From: a bacterium
GTDB lineage: Bacteria; ARS69
Length of the DNA: 64,000 nt
Assembly (NCBI GenBank): GCA_025774805.1
Contig: JALGZR010000052.1
Coordinates: forward strand, 19,985-83,984
Direction: 5' to 3'
Shown here: one piece after another, positions 1-8,935 of the stretch
How the letters are laid out: each line of letters begins with the position of its first letter
How positions within the stretch are numbered: position 1 is the stretch's first letter
The notes under the pieces: generated by a model
What the model was told of the DNA's origin: nothing
Database searches by the model: none
The model's input: the letters and a program-made list of their open reading frames with translations, nothing else
Position numbers and translations under genes: made by a program

Positions 1-1439
1 AACCGTGTCCGGAAGGCGCCGCCGCGTCCGTTGATCGTCCCCAAGTCCCCGTTGTCATCGTATCCGGCCTGGTTTCCGATGAACTGGCAATACTCGAACC
101 GGCCCGTCTCGCCGAGGTTGTCCGCGAACGCGCCCCCCTTGTAGGCCGCGCCCCCGGAACCGAAGGACGTGTTGTTCCGGAACGTACAACGGGAGATGAG
201 ACCGGTCGCGTACCTTCCCAGATAGAACCCAGCTCCCTGCCCGTTGTAGTTCTCCTCGAAGAGGGATCCGGTGCAGGTGACCGCCACCATCCGGCCGACG
301 TCCCGCCCCTTCACCAATACGCCGCCGCCGTCGGCGGCAGTGGCTCCCAAGGTGAGGTTTCCCTTGTTGCCGATGAACCTCGAATCGGAGATGTCGAGCT
401 GGATCGCCTCGGTATGCGATGCCGAGGTGCGGGACATGAACAGCCCGGCGCCGGCCGTCCAGGGATCCTGCCCGCTGAACGCGCTTCGATTCCCGATGAG
501 GTCGCAATCGTGCAATGTCGTGCTGCCGTCCTCGACGGAGATGCCTCCGCCGGCCCCCACCGCGCGATTGCTGTCAACGTGGCAATGGGCCAGGTCCAGG
601 GAGCTCGCGGTCCTCAACGAGAAAACGGAGATCGCTCCCCCTCGCCCGATCTGGGGCGGATTGTTCTGGCTCTCGTTGTTCGTGAACTCGCAGTCCTCCG
701 CGACGAAGTGGTAGTCGTCCTGGAGAAAGACGGCTCCCCCGGGGCCCGCGGTCGTGTTGTCGCGGAGCACGGATCGCCTCAGGACGATCTGCATTCCCTG
801 CCCGTCGCCCCGGGCATGGATGCAGCTTCCTCCGTAGGGGTACGAGGATCCCTGGTGCCCGGTGAACGCGCAGTCCTCGATCAGAACGCTCTGAAGAGTC
901 TGAGTCGGATTCTCGGGGTAGAGAACGGGCGCCGAACTGGCCGGCGTGGAGCCGACGAACGAGACGCCCTGGATCGAGGCGGAGGTCAAGGTGGAGTCGA
1001 AGCGAAACGCGGCAGTCGTCTCCATCAGCACTCGGCACGTCGCGTAGTCGCCGTCGAAGTTCTTGTTGGCCAGATGGGTGATCAGATCGAGCGGTCGATC
1101 GACGACGTGGTCCTCCGGATAGAGGACGATGGTGTCGGCGGGGGTCGCCTGCTGCAGGGCGAGGTGGATCGAAGGGTAGCAGTTCCACAGAGCCCACGTG
1201 TCGGGGAGGCTCGGCATGACCGAGCGAGACCCGCCGGTGCGAACGTGGTACCGATCGGCCCGAGCCTCGTTCGGAGCGAGCCCGATTCCGAGGGCGAGGA
1301 GAATGAAGCCGGCTCCGGCGAGGAGAGCCGCTCGGGCCCTCGGGCGGAGTCGGGGACGCTCGTATCCGGGCTCCCGCCGGGGGCGGACGCGAAAAACCAT
1401 CCGGCAAACATCTCCGGGTCGGGGAATGTCGCGAGGCAT
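1..1439 (-). CDS. secreted parallel beta-helix repeat protein (partial)
   Basis: The frame is open from an ATG at 1439 to the window edge (at least 479 residues, no stop seen), so the C-terminus is missing. The ATG has an AAGGA ribosome-binding site five bases upstream; an in-frame ATG at 1400 is the alternative. An Arg-rich start leads into a hydrophobic signal segment (about residues 36-58). The rest contains repeated short turns of the kind DCxFTxN, NNTS, GGAV, GGGISVEDG and SRFIGNKG, the pattern of right-handed parallel beta-helix (pectate-lyase-like) proteins. No catalytic residues were recognised, so an extracellular adhesive or structural role is as likely as polysaccharide cleavage. 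It has its own promoter-like sequence at 1525-1554. Longer open frames on both strands here are shadows. Confidence 0.75.
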   Translation of the reverse strand, partial: MPRDIPRPGDVCRMVFRVRPRREPGYERPRLRPRARAALLAGAGFILLALGIGLAPNEARADRYHVRTGGSRSVMPSLPDTWALWNCYPSIHLALQQATPADTIVLYPEDHVVDRPLDLITHLANKNFDGDYATCRVLMETTAAFRFDSTLTSASIQGVSFVGSTPASSAPVLYPENPTQTLQSVLIEDCAFTGHQGSSYPYGGSCIHARGDGQGMQIVLRRSVLRDNTTAGPGGAVFLQDDYHFVAEDCEFTNNESQNNPPQIGRGGAISVFSLRTASSLDLAHCHVDSNRAVGAGGGISVEDGSTTLHDCDLIGNRSAFSGQDPWTAGAGLFMSRTSASHTEAIQLDISDSRFIGNKGNLTLGATAADGGGVLVKGRDVGRMVAVTCTGSLFEENYNGQGAGFYLGRYATGLISRCTFRNNTSFGSGGAAYKGGAFADNLGETGRFEYCQFIGNQAGYDDNGDLGTINGRGGAFRTR

Positions 1440-1741
1440 GTCCGTCCTTGCGAACGGTTCAAGGGGCGAGAAATCGCGTAGTCGGGGGGAGCGCCGGGTG
1501 CCATCCGGGGCAGCCACTCCAACATTTTTACCGCATTTCGGCGGGAGATTTCAAGTGGGTCCCGGGCCGACCGTCAGGCATGACCACGCATCCGCGACCA
1601 TTGTGCAGGCAGGACAACCAATGGCGAGATCCGCGACGGGACCGGATCATCCCGCCCTGCCGCGAGACGGTCGCCGGCCCGCCGCTCCGGGCGCGCCGTC
1701 GGCCCACCGCCGCCCCCCCCGGCGGACGGGGGTGGTTTGGT
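1440..1741. other. intergenic region upstream of the beta-helix gene
   Basis: This 302-bp gap separates the usher-like gene from the beta-helix gene, both on the minus strand. It holds a minus-strand promoter-like sequence (1525-1554). The remainder is G+C-rich, and I see no RNA gene or stem followed by a T-run. Confidence 0.6.
1525..1554 (-). promoter_or_regulatory. sigma70-like promoter of the beta-helix gene
   Basis: Read on the minus strand, TTGAAA (1554-1549) is followed after 18 bases by TAAAAA (1530-1525), an A/T-rich pair in G+C-rich surroundings. The predicted transcript starts near 1518 and gives a leader of about 80 bases. This suggests the beta-helix gene is transcribed separately from the pilus-like operon upstream. 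The call is inferred from the sequence alone. Confidence 0.45.
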
Positions 1742-4651
1742 TTACCGGCGACTCACCGTCCGCAGTCCGATCTCGATCCCATTCCGGATCTCGGGACCGC
1801 GATCGAGCTCGACGCGAAAGGGCCTGGGAAGGACCCAGTCCGGTCTTCTCCCCGAATCGAGCAGGGTGATCTCGACCCGGCCGGGCGGCAGTCCCTTCAA
1901 GACGAACCGTCCCTGGAGATCCACGACCGCCAGCCTCGAGCCGGCCCGCAGAGCCGCGCCACCCGCCGGCGGCTCGTCCCGGTCCCAGCGACCGTTGCCG
2001 TTTCGGTCCACGTAGACGTGGCCGCGCACCGAGCGCAGCGCACGGAGAGGCAGCTCCCACCGCACCGTCTCGCCGGCCGTCGCCGTGACGGTGAGATCCT
2101 CCCAGCGCCCCAGGGGGGAGTAGTCCGTCGGCAGCGAGCTCCGCCGCCAGTCACAGGTCACCGTTCGCCCCAGAGGCAGCATCTGGCGGGTCGCTCCCGC
2201 CGTGGTCGTGCGGACCTGCACGTCGACCCCCGTGAGGTACAGACGAAGGTCCGACACCAGGGGCTCCCCTTCGTCCAGCTGTCCGTTCTCGTCCAGATCG
2301 CTGAATGCGAGCAGCTCGAGCGTGGCGGGGGCCGGGCCGAGGCCGAAGTCCGCCCCGGGACGGTCGACCGCGGCCAGGGCCACCCTTCGAACGACCGGTG
2401 TCGTCGCGACGAGCTTCGTCACTTCCGGATCGGGGACGACCCGCACGTGAACACGATCGGCGCGAACTCCGCCGAAACGATAGAACCCGTCCGAGCCGGT
2501 GACCGCCTCGCGACCGTCGTCCAACCGGACCTTCACTCCGGGCACCCCGAACTCCAGCGGGTCTCTCCGTCCGTTCGCGTTCCGATCGTGGAAAACCAAC
2601 CCTCGCACGGTCCTCCGGGGGTAACGGCGACCCCGTTCCACCGCCGGCCGCCCCGCCCCGAATCCATGGGTGAGACCGATCTGAATCGCCCCGTTCTCCA
2701 GGTCCATGTCCGGATCCTGATCCCAGGCGGCCACCATGTCCGCCCGGAAGCCGTGCCAGGGCCGCGTGCCGAGTTCGACCCGCGCGGTGTAGCGCCGTCC
2801 CGAGTTGAACTTCCGGTCGAGGAGGCTCAGGTATTCCCACTCCTGGTAGCCGAGCGTGAATCTCCCGTCCCCCATCGGACCGAAGCGAGGTGCGCGACCG
2901 ACGACCTGGGTGCGCCAGACGAAGTCACTCGGTTCGTCCGTCACGTCGTCCCCGAAGAAGCGACGCTCCAACCGGGCCTCGACGCTCAGCCACTCCGAGA
3001 AACCCAGCTCCGGCTCGAGATACACGGACCGTCGCGTGAAGTCGTCCCTGTCGCCGTCCGTGATCCGCTCGTTCGTGTTCTCTCCGCCGATCCTGAGTCC
3101 GACCCACGCGCCGTGCCGCTCGAGCCCCCCGTTGCTCCGGAAACCGACCTCTCCGCCTCCGCGCCACCTCCGCCAGTGATCCTCGCGGATGTCGTTGTCG
3201 CCACGCTTCAGCCATCCCCTCAGCAGGACAGCCTCCGTCAGTTCGTAGTCCGCTCCCAGGGAGTGGTATCGATTGTCCAGCCACGCGTCGATCGCGGAGG
3301 GGGTGACCGCGGCGGAGAGCGCGGCCGGCCCCACTCGCAACGGTCCCGACCCCGGTGGAGGCGTGACGGTGAGCTCTGACTCGGGAGGAGGAATCACGGT
3401 AAAGGTGCTCGTCTCCGTCTGCTCCCACCGTCGCCACGAGGTGGTTGCGTTCAGGCGCAGACGGTCTCCGACGTCCCGGCGGGCGCCCAGGCGGAGGTAG
3501 CGCGATCCCGGGAGCCCCCGACCTCCGCGGAGGGTCCTGAAGGGACCGTTGAAGAAGTTCGCACTCGCGGACAGAGCCGTGCCCCGCCGGGCCCACCGGA
3601 TCCCCCCATCGCCGGCCAGGTGGTCTCCGTCGACCGCCAGGAGCCCCTCCCAGTCGACGTGGGCCTCGCGTCCCCTCGTCCCGATCGACCCGACTCCCCG
3701 CGTCTCGTCTCCCGGACCCCACCGGGTGCCGAGCTCCGCGTGGGCGAACACGTCCGAGGAAGGACGCCACTGCAGGCGGGCCCCGCCGAGTCGATCCCGC
3801 GTCGGGGCGTAGAGACGGGTGCGACTTCCCGGGACCACGACGTCGGGGACGTCCTCCCCGTAACAGACTTCGAGGAGAAGACGCTGTCGCCCGCCGACGA
3901 GACGCGGGGTGCCGAGCTCCAGCCGTCCCCCCTCGAAGCGGTCCCGGAAGAACGTGAATCGACTCCAGGCGACGTCGACCATGCCGAGATGGAGTCGTGG
4001 TTGGTGGAAGGGACCGAGCTGGGGACGTTCGAGGAGCACGTCGTACTGCAGCACGTCGACCTCCCCTTCGCGCTCCTCCAGCGTGAGTCGGCCCTGCCCG
4101 TGGAGGTCGCCCCGGTTCAGGCGCGCCTCGCCCGTGTGGGTCCGGACGCTGCTGCTCGTGCTTCTCGGGCCCTCGGTTCGGTAGCCGTAGTAGCGGGTGC
4201 CGTACGTGATCGAGAGGGGTCGACCGTTCCTCACCCGCGGGTCCTGCGAGGGGTCGAGGATCGGCCGGTGACCGAGCACCATGGCCCGAAGAACAATGGG
4301 GCGGCCCTCGCTCCACACCCGGATGGTCGCCATGCCGTACTTCAGGCCCCGGAGAACGATGCGCCCGGGGTCGGGCGCGTTCACCGCGACCAGCTCCGGA
4401 TCGAGATTGAGCAACCGATCGACGGGCTCGACGCTCACCTCCAAGCTGTCGCCGATGTACAGCTCGAACTGCCGCACGTCGGATTCGGTGGTCTGAGCCC
4501 GCAGGGGAATCGCCCCCAGCGCACCTGCGAGCAAGAGGGCGAACACGACTCGGGCCGGCGCTCCGATCGATGGGGCGGGCCGGCATCTCTCACCCGGCGC
4601 AGCGAGCCGCTGCCGGAGCCGAGGCTGTTGAGAGACGCAGGCCGGGTTCAA
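1742..4651 (-). CDS. usher-like outer-membrane protein with SdrD-like repeats
   Basis: The product is 969 residues. The TTG start is chosen because AGAGGAA lies about five bases upstream. A signal segment (about 35-53) is followed by a domain like the N domain of secretins and pilus assembly proteins (about 58-130; 'DRLLNLDPELVAVNAPDPG ... IVLRGLKYGMATIRVW'). Next is a long stretch of alternating aromatic, Arg and Gly residues typical of an outer-membrane barrel (about 135-670). Then come three SdrD-B/Ca-binding-like repeats with DxNxNGxxDxxE cores (DRNANGRRDPLE, DLDENGQLDEGE, DRNGNGRWDRDE). It is the last gene of a set with a pilin-like and a chaperone-like gene, 42 bp below the latter. The fimbrial usher role is inferred from this context and architecture. 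The domain order differs from classical ushers such as FimD or CfaC. Confidence 0.7.
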   Translation of the reverse strand: MNPACVSQQPRLRQRLAAPGERCRPAPSIGAPARVVFALLLAGALGAIPLRAQTTESDVRQFELYIGDSLEVSVEPVDRLLNLDPELVAVNAPDPGRIVLRGLKYGMATIRVWSEGRPIVLRAMVLGHRPILDPSQDPRVRNGRPLSITYGTRYYGYRTEGPRSTSSSVRTHTGEARLNRGDLHGQGRLTLEEREGEVDVLQYDVLLERPQLGPFHQPRLHLGMVDVAWSRFTFFRDRFEGGRLELGTPRLVGGRQRLLLEVCYGEDVPDVVVPGSRTRLYAPTRDRLGGARLQWRPSSDVFAHAELGTRWGPGDETRGVGSIGTRGREAHVDWEGLLAVDGDHLAGDGGIRWARRGTALSASANFFNGPFRTLRGGRGLPGSRYLRLGARRDVGDRLRLNATTSWRRWEQTETSTFTVIPPPESELTVTPPPGSGPLRVGPAALSAAVTPSAIDAWLDNRYHSLGADYELTEAVLLRGWLKRGDNDIREDHWRRWRGGGEVGFRSNGGLERHGAWVGLRIGGENTNERITDGDRDDFTRRSVYLEPELGFSEWLSVEARLERRFFGDDVTDEPSDFVWRTQVVGRAPRFGPMGDGRFTLGYQEWEYLSLLDRKFNSGRRYTARVELGTRPWHGFRADMVAAWDQDPDMDLENGAIQIGLTHGFGAGRPAVERGRRYPRRTVRGLVFHDRNANGRRDPLEFGVPGVKVRLDDGREAVTGSDGFYRFGGVRADRVHVRVVPDPEVTKLVATTPVVRRVALAAVDRPGADFGLGPAPATLELLAFSDLDENGQLDEGEPLVSDLRLYLTGVDVQVRTTTAGATRQMLPLGRTVTCDWRRSSLPTDYSPLGRWEDLTVTATAGETVRWELPLRALRSVRGHVYVDRNGNGRWDRDEPPAGGAALRAGSRLAVVDLQGRFVLKGLPPGRVEITLLDSGRRPDWVLPRPFRVELDRGPEIRNGIEIGLRTVSRR

Positions 4652-4693
4652 AATCGTTCCTCTACCGCTCCGGAGTCGAGGGCCTCGGTGCGA

Positions 4694-5812
4694 TTACCGG
4701 ATTCGGAAATGTCTCGAGCTCGCGAGGCTGTGGTCTTCGTTCTCGAGAAGCACCGTGAGCTCGTACTCGCCCGGAGGCAGGGAGCCGAGGGGCACCGTCT
4801 GCCCGGATGCCTCCCCGGGCAGGATGGTGAGGTCAGGGGCATCGGGAGATTCGACGGTCGCTCCCCGCGTGTCATTCACCCGGATCGTGCTCCTGAGGAC
4901 GGCCGTGATGTTGCCCCGGTTCTCGACGCGCACGATGGCGTCCGCGCGACCCTCACGCTGCACGACCTCCGCGAGCATCAGCTCGAGGTGATCCACGACC
5001 TCGAACTCCATCTCCGGGGTGAGGAACCGTCCTCCTCCGAGCTCGATCGTTCCGATGATCTGATACTTGCCGGGAGCGAGCGGACCGTCCCACTGCTCGG
5101 CGACCCGAATGTCTCCGCCCGGCTGGGCGAAGTACGTCTTCATCTCCACCTTGCCCATCAGCAGGCCGCTCGCATCCACGATCGCAAAGGACCCTCCCGG
5201 CCTCAGCCCCGCGTTGCCGCGATTGCGAATGACCGCATGAATCTCCAGACCCCGCGTGTCGTCCGGCCGCGAGACCCTAAGACCCTCCAGCTCCGCGTGC
5301 CAGTTCGTATTGCCCTCGGTGTCCACGGTGATCAGGTGCCCGAGATTGACCCGCGTGGCGACGGTGAGGGCGCTCGGAGAGGCCTGGGCCACCGGATCGA
5401 TGTCGACGATGAAGGCACTGAAGTAGCTACCGATGGCGTTTTCGGGAAGCGTGACCGAGAGGGAGATCTCCTGCAGACCGCCCGCCGGTATCTCGAACTC
5501 GGTCGGCCAGACCTGAAGCCACTCGGTGCAGGATCGCTTCTGCGTGTTCGACGGGTGATAGCGCAGTCTCTCGGCCAGGCCGTCCTCGATCGTCCAGTCG
5601 TGAAGCCGGAGACGACAGGAGATCGGCCCGTCCGTCATGTTGCCGATCGTGACCGTCTGACCGCCATGGCTGCCCGGAGCCACGGTCATCCGGGTCGACG
5701 ACGGGGTCATGCTCACCTTGGCGGCGGTCGTCGACGACGACGCGACCGTCATCGCGATCGCGAGAGACGCGACAATCAGATACCACCCAGGTACCCGTAG
5801 GGATCGATCCAC
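4694..5812 (-). CDS. PapD-like / DUF916-like periplasmic chaperone
   Basis: The product is 372 residues. The GTG start lies two bases after the stop of the pilin-like gene and gives a clean signal peptide (MDRSLRVPGWYLIVASLAIA...). Three immunoglobulin-like segments follow. The first ('MTPSSTRMTVAPGSHGGQTV', then 'GNMTDGPISCRLRL') resembles the N-terminal strand and 'SxxNxxxxP' region of fimbrial chaperones and the DUF916 domain that accompanies WxL surface proteins. The last two ('VIRNRGNAGLRPGGSFAIVD', 'VRVENRGNITAVLRSTIRVN') are CARDB/DUF3324-like. The likely job is folding or escorting the small secreted subunit encoded just upstream to the barrel protein encoded just downstream. The fold is fairly clear; the partners are inferred from gene order. 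Confidence 0.65.
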   Translation of the reverse strand: MDRSLRVPGWYLIVASLAIAMTVASSSTTAAKVSMTPSSTRMTVAPGSHGGQTVTIGNMTDGPISCRLRLHDWTIEDGLAERLRYHPSNTQKRSCTEWLQVWPTEFEIPAGGLQEISLSVTLPENAIGSYFSAFIVDIDPVAQASPSALTVATRVNLGHLITVDTEGNTNWHAELEGLRVSRPDDTRGLEIHAVIRNRGNAGLRPGGSFAIVDASGLLMGKVEMKTYFAQPGGDIRVAEQWDGPLAPGKYQIIGTIELGGGRFLTPEMEFEVVDHLELMLAEVVQREGRADAIVRVENRGNITAVLRSTIRVNDTRGATVESPDAPDLTILPGEASGQTVPLGSLPPGEYELTVLLENEDHSLASSRHFRIR

Positions 5813-5814
5813 GG

Positions 5815-6300
5815 CTAGATCGCAGTCACCGTCAGGTTGATCTGGAACTGATAGCTCGTCGTGTTCTGCTGCGCTCCCACGTTGAACTGGGCCGCGACGT
5901 TCTTGTTGAAGTTCTCGGATACCCCTCCGATGGGGGCGGTGAACTGGCGAGACGTGCCGAAGTCGGCCTGCAGCCAGGTCAGGGTCTCCGAGCCGTCGTT
6001 GAGGGTGACGCTCAGATCCCAGTCGGGTCCGCCGGGCTTCGTCACAATGGACGAGAGGTTGAACGTCTGGGCGGGGCCCAGGTTGTGGGTCACGGTCAGA
6101 ATCAGGTTGTCCGTGGGCGAACTGCCGGGAGTCGTCGTGCCGAAGTTCTGCGAGGTGGTGCCGCTCGTCTGCCACTGAACCGTGACCCCGATGTCCGTGG
6201 ATACCGCCAAGGTCGCGAAAGCATCGGCTTGCGCCCCACACACCCCCGTCCACAACCCGACCAGACCGATCGCGAGAATGGGCAGGAGAGTCGCTCTCAT
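5815..6300 (-). CDS. small secreted pilin-like subunit
   Basis: The product is 161 residues. The ATG at 6300 has GAGGAGG four bases upstream. A signal peptide (about 1-24, ending CGAQA) precedes an all-beta mature domain rich in Thr, Ser, Asn and Gln with no Cys. It ends in alternating hydrophobic strands (FQINLTVTAI), as fimbrial subunits do for donor-strand exchange. Size and composition resemble CfaB-type major pilins and WxL-like domains, but I recognise no specific family. It is first in the chaperone/usher-like operon, the place expected for the major subunit. Confidence 0.6.
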   Translation of the reverse strand: MRATLLPILAIGLVGLWTGVCGAQADAFATLAVSTDIGVTVQWQTSGTTSQNFGTTTPGSSPTDNLILTVTHNLGPAQTFNLSSIVTKPGGPDWDLSVTLNDGSETLTWLQADFGTSRQFTAPIGGVSENFNKNVAAQFNVGAQQNTTSYQFQINLTVTAI

Positions 6301-6698
6301 GGTGCCTCCTCGTTGAATCCGTCGTTTCCGGCTCCTGCCGGTCCGCCCCACGAACACCTGGCATGGGCCCGACGGAGAACGGGCGAGGCCCCTCCATCCA
6401 GTCGACGAGGGAACGGTCCAGCAGGTCCCTGATAACATTGTGACACGAGTCGACCCGCGCTCACAACCGGGGAGGACCCGGGCTCCCCGGTCCCATCGCG
6501 GGTCGGACGGCCGCCCCGGGGGAGAGCGGTGCGCGTATTGGGCTATGTGCGCCTTTATTATCCGATTTTGACATGAATTGAGGCCTCCGCCGCGCTCGCC
6601 GTCCATCCGGAGGATCGGGAGCGCAAGCGACGCCTGCCCTCGTGGGGGGTGCTCGGTCGGGGATGATCCCAGACGCCCGTCCGCCGTCGGGACGTCGG
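6301..6698. other. intergenic region upstream of the pilus-like operon
   Basis: About 400 bp lie between the LVIVD gene end and the pilin-like gene, both on the minus strand. It includes the pilin ribosome-binding site, an extended -10 candidate at 6429-6437, and an unusually A/T-rich island at about 6546-6576. No convincing gene is seen, and the open frames here are shadows. Confidence 0.5.
6429..6437 (-). promoter_or_regulatory. extended -10 promoter candidate for the pilus-like operon
   Basis: Read on the minus strand the sequence is TGTTATCAG, a TG-n-TATCAG extended -10 box, about 130 bp before the pilin-like start. No good -35 box is seen. The second A/T-rich patch at 6546-6576 could be an alternative promoter or an operator. 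Confidence 0.3.
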
Positions 6699-7727
6699 CT
6701 ACCGCACGAGCATCAGTTTTCGCACGGCCCGGAACTCACCCGACTCCATGGTCAGGTAATACACGCCCGGAGATACGAACGTTCGCTCCTCTCGTGAGCC
6801 CGACCAGAGCGTTCGGTGCCGGCCGGTCGGCAGGACCCCGTCGATCAGCGTGCTCACGAGCCGTCCCCGCACGTCGTAGATCCGGAGCCGGGTGTGTCGA
6901 GGCTCCCCGAGGCGGAACGAGATCGAGGTCGATCGCCGGAACGGGTTCGGCGCTCCCTCCTCCAGCGCGAACGACATCGGCTCGTCCGGTCCCGAGGCCG
7001 GGACCCCGGCCTCGAGCCAGTCGATCTGGAGCCAGGAAACCGAGGGGCCTCCGGGCGCGGTCCACGAGAGCGTCGCGCGCCACCGCAGATCGTGCCCGGG
7101 ATGGGTGAAAACGTTCCAGTTCCCGTCGGGAAGCACCGCCTGCCAGTGGGCTCCCCCGTCGGCGCTCAGCCCCCAGGCGATGCTCTCGGTCGAGGATGCC
7201 GTCAGACGGGCTTCGAGGACGACCGCGCTCGAGCCGTCGACGTCGAGCGACTGGGCGACGTTCGCGCTCCCGTCGACCTCCCGCTGCCGCACCTGGACCG
7301 CTTGGAGAAGCACCGAGGAGTCCGCCAGGTAGGCGACGTCTCCGGACACCGCCACCCCGCGGACCGAGCTGGAGGTGTCGTAGTACCCCAGGAGCGAGGG
7401 CTCCGCCGGGTTCGAGATGTCGACGATCCGAATCCCCGAGAGCCGGTCGGCGACGTAGGCGACGTCTCCCTGCACGACGACGTCGTCGGCCTCGCCCGGC
7501 GTGTCGTAGGTGCCGAGCAGGCCCGGTGCGGAGGGGCTCGAGACGTCGATGAGGTGGAGCCCGGAGAGTCCGTCCGCGACGCAGACGAGATCCCCTGCGA
7601 CCGCGACGGCGGACGCCTCCCCCGGCGTGTCGTACACGCCGAGGAAGAGGGGCGTGGTGGGATTCGAGACGTCGATCAACCGGAGTCCGGAAGGCCCGTC
7701 CGCCACGTAGGCGACGTCTCCCGCCAC
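6699..7727 (-). CDS. LVIVD-repeat secreted protein, 3' part of a frameshifted gene
   Basis: This is the downstream part of one gene broken near 7835-7850. The frame itself continues upstream to the break; 7727 is only the first Met. It holds the last four of 13 LVIVD repeats ('DTPGEASAVAVAGDLVCVAD'), then a beta domain, then a C-terminal sorting/FlgD-like domain: 'GAPNPFRRSTSISFRLGEPR', 'LRIYDVRGRLVSTLIDGVLP', 'FVSPGVYYLTMESGEFRAVR', ending KLMLVR. Such tails mark exported surface proteins in FCB bacteria. Without the upstream part it lacks a signal peptide and would not be exported. Confidence 0.75.
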   Translation of the reverse strand: MAGDVAYVADGPSGLRLIDVSNPTTPLFLGVYDTPGEASAVAVAGDLVCVADGLSGLHLIDVSSPSAPGLLGTYDTPGEADDVVVQGDVAYVADRLSGIRIVDISNPAEPSLLGYYDTSSSVRGVAVSGDVAYLADSSVLLQAVQVRQREVDGSANVAQSLDVDGSSAVVLEARLTASSTESIAWGLSADGGAHWQAVLPDGNWNVFTHPGHDLRWRATLSWTAPGGPSVSWLQIDWLEAGVPASGPDEPMSFALEEGAPNPFRRSTSISFRLGEPRHTRLRIYDVRGRLVSTLIDGVLPTGRHRTLWSGSREERTFVSPGVYYLTMESGEFRAVRKLMLVR

Positions 7728-8935
7728 CGCGACGCGCTCGGCGTAGCCGGGCGTGTCGTGGTCGCCGAGCAGCGCGGGGAAAGCGGGCTCGGAGACATCG
7801 ATCGCGAGCAGCCCCGAGCCGGCCGCCGCGACCCAGGCGACGAGGCGACGTCCCCGCAGACCGCGACCCCGGTGGCGAAGTTCGGGGTGTCATGGATCCC
7901 GAGGGGGGTCAGGTTCCCCGGAACGGAGATGTCGATCGCCTGCAGACCGACGGTCCCGTACGCGACGTACGCCACGTCCCCCGACACCGCGACGCGGATC
8001 GAGTTGCCGATCGTGTCGTACCGGTGGAGATAGACGGGCGGCACGGGAGAGGAGATCTCGAGCAATCGAATTCCGGAGAGCCGATCCGCGACGAGAGCGA
8101 CGCCCCCGGCCACCGCGATCCCGTGGGCGTGGCCGGGCGTGTCGTGGCTGCCGAGCGAGACCGGTTGGGAGGGATCGGAGACGTCGACGACCTGAACTCC
8201 GAACGCGTCGTCGGCGACGTACGCGGCGTCACCGCTCACCGCGACGGCTCGCGCCAGACCGGGGGTGTCGAGGCTCCCGAGGGAGGTGGGCGCGGCGGGA
8301 TTCGTGATGTCGATCGCGCGAAGGCCGGACGCGCCGTCCGCCACGTAGGCGACGTCCCCGGCGAGGGCAAGGCCGCGGGCCTGACCCGGCGTGTCGTAGC
8401 GACCAAGAGGAGAGGGAGCCGACGGGTTCGAGACATCGATGAGACAGAGTCCGGAGTCTCCGTCGGCGACGCAGGCGAGATCTCCGGCCACGGCGACGGC
8501 GAGCGCGGATCCGGGAGTGTCGGAAAGACCGAGGAGCGTCGGAGCCCCCGGGTTCGAGATGTCGAGGAGGCAGAGCCCGGAGTCCCCGACGGCGACGCAC
8601 GCGACGTCTCCGGCCACGGCGACCCCGTTCGCGGGGGCGGGGGTGTCGTGGCTCCCGAGAGCGGAGGGAGCGGCGGGGTTCGAGAGGTCGACGGCGCACA
8701 GTCCGGAGTCCCCGTCGGCGACCCACGCGATGTCCCCGGCCAGAGCGACACCGAGTGCCGACCCCGGGGTGTCGAGGTGCCCGAGCGCGGAGGGGGCCGT
8801 GGGGTCGGAGACGTCGACGACGCGCAGACCGGAGTCTCCGTCGGCGACGCAAGCGACGTCTCCGGCGACGACGACCTCGAGCGCGGATCCGGGAGTGTCG
8901 AGGCTGCCGATTCCGATCGGCTCGAAGGGGGGGAG
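7310..8935 (-). repeat. tandem ~126-bp repeats encoding 13 LVIVD units
   Basis: Thirteen imperfect units of about 126 bp (42 codons) follow each other. Each contains a variant of GACACxCCxGG, encoding DTPG, and GGxGACGTCGCxxxCGTxGC, encoding GDVAxVA. The high similarity makes the array prone to slippage and gene conversion, relevant to the duplication inside it. Confidence 0.8.

Noticed and set aside
6565-6570. Plus-strand TTGACA as a promoter
   Set aside because: No -10 box follows at the right distance and no plus-strand gene lies downstream.
7310-8935. Regular repeats as a CRISPR array
   Set aside because: Units are about 126 bp, imperfect, and in frame with a beta-propeller protein; there are no short identical repeats with unique spacers and no cas genes.
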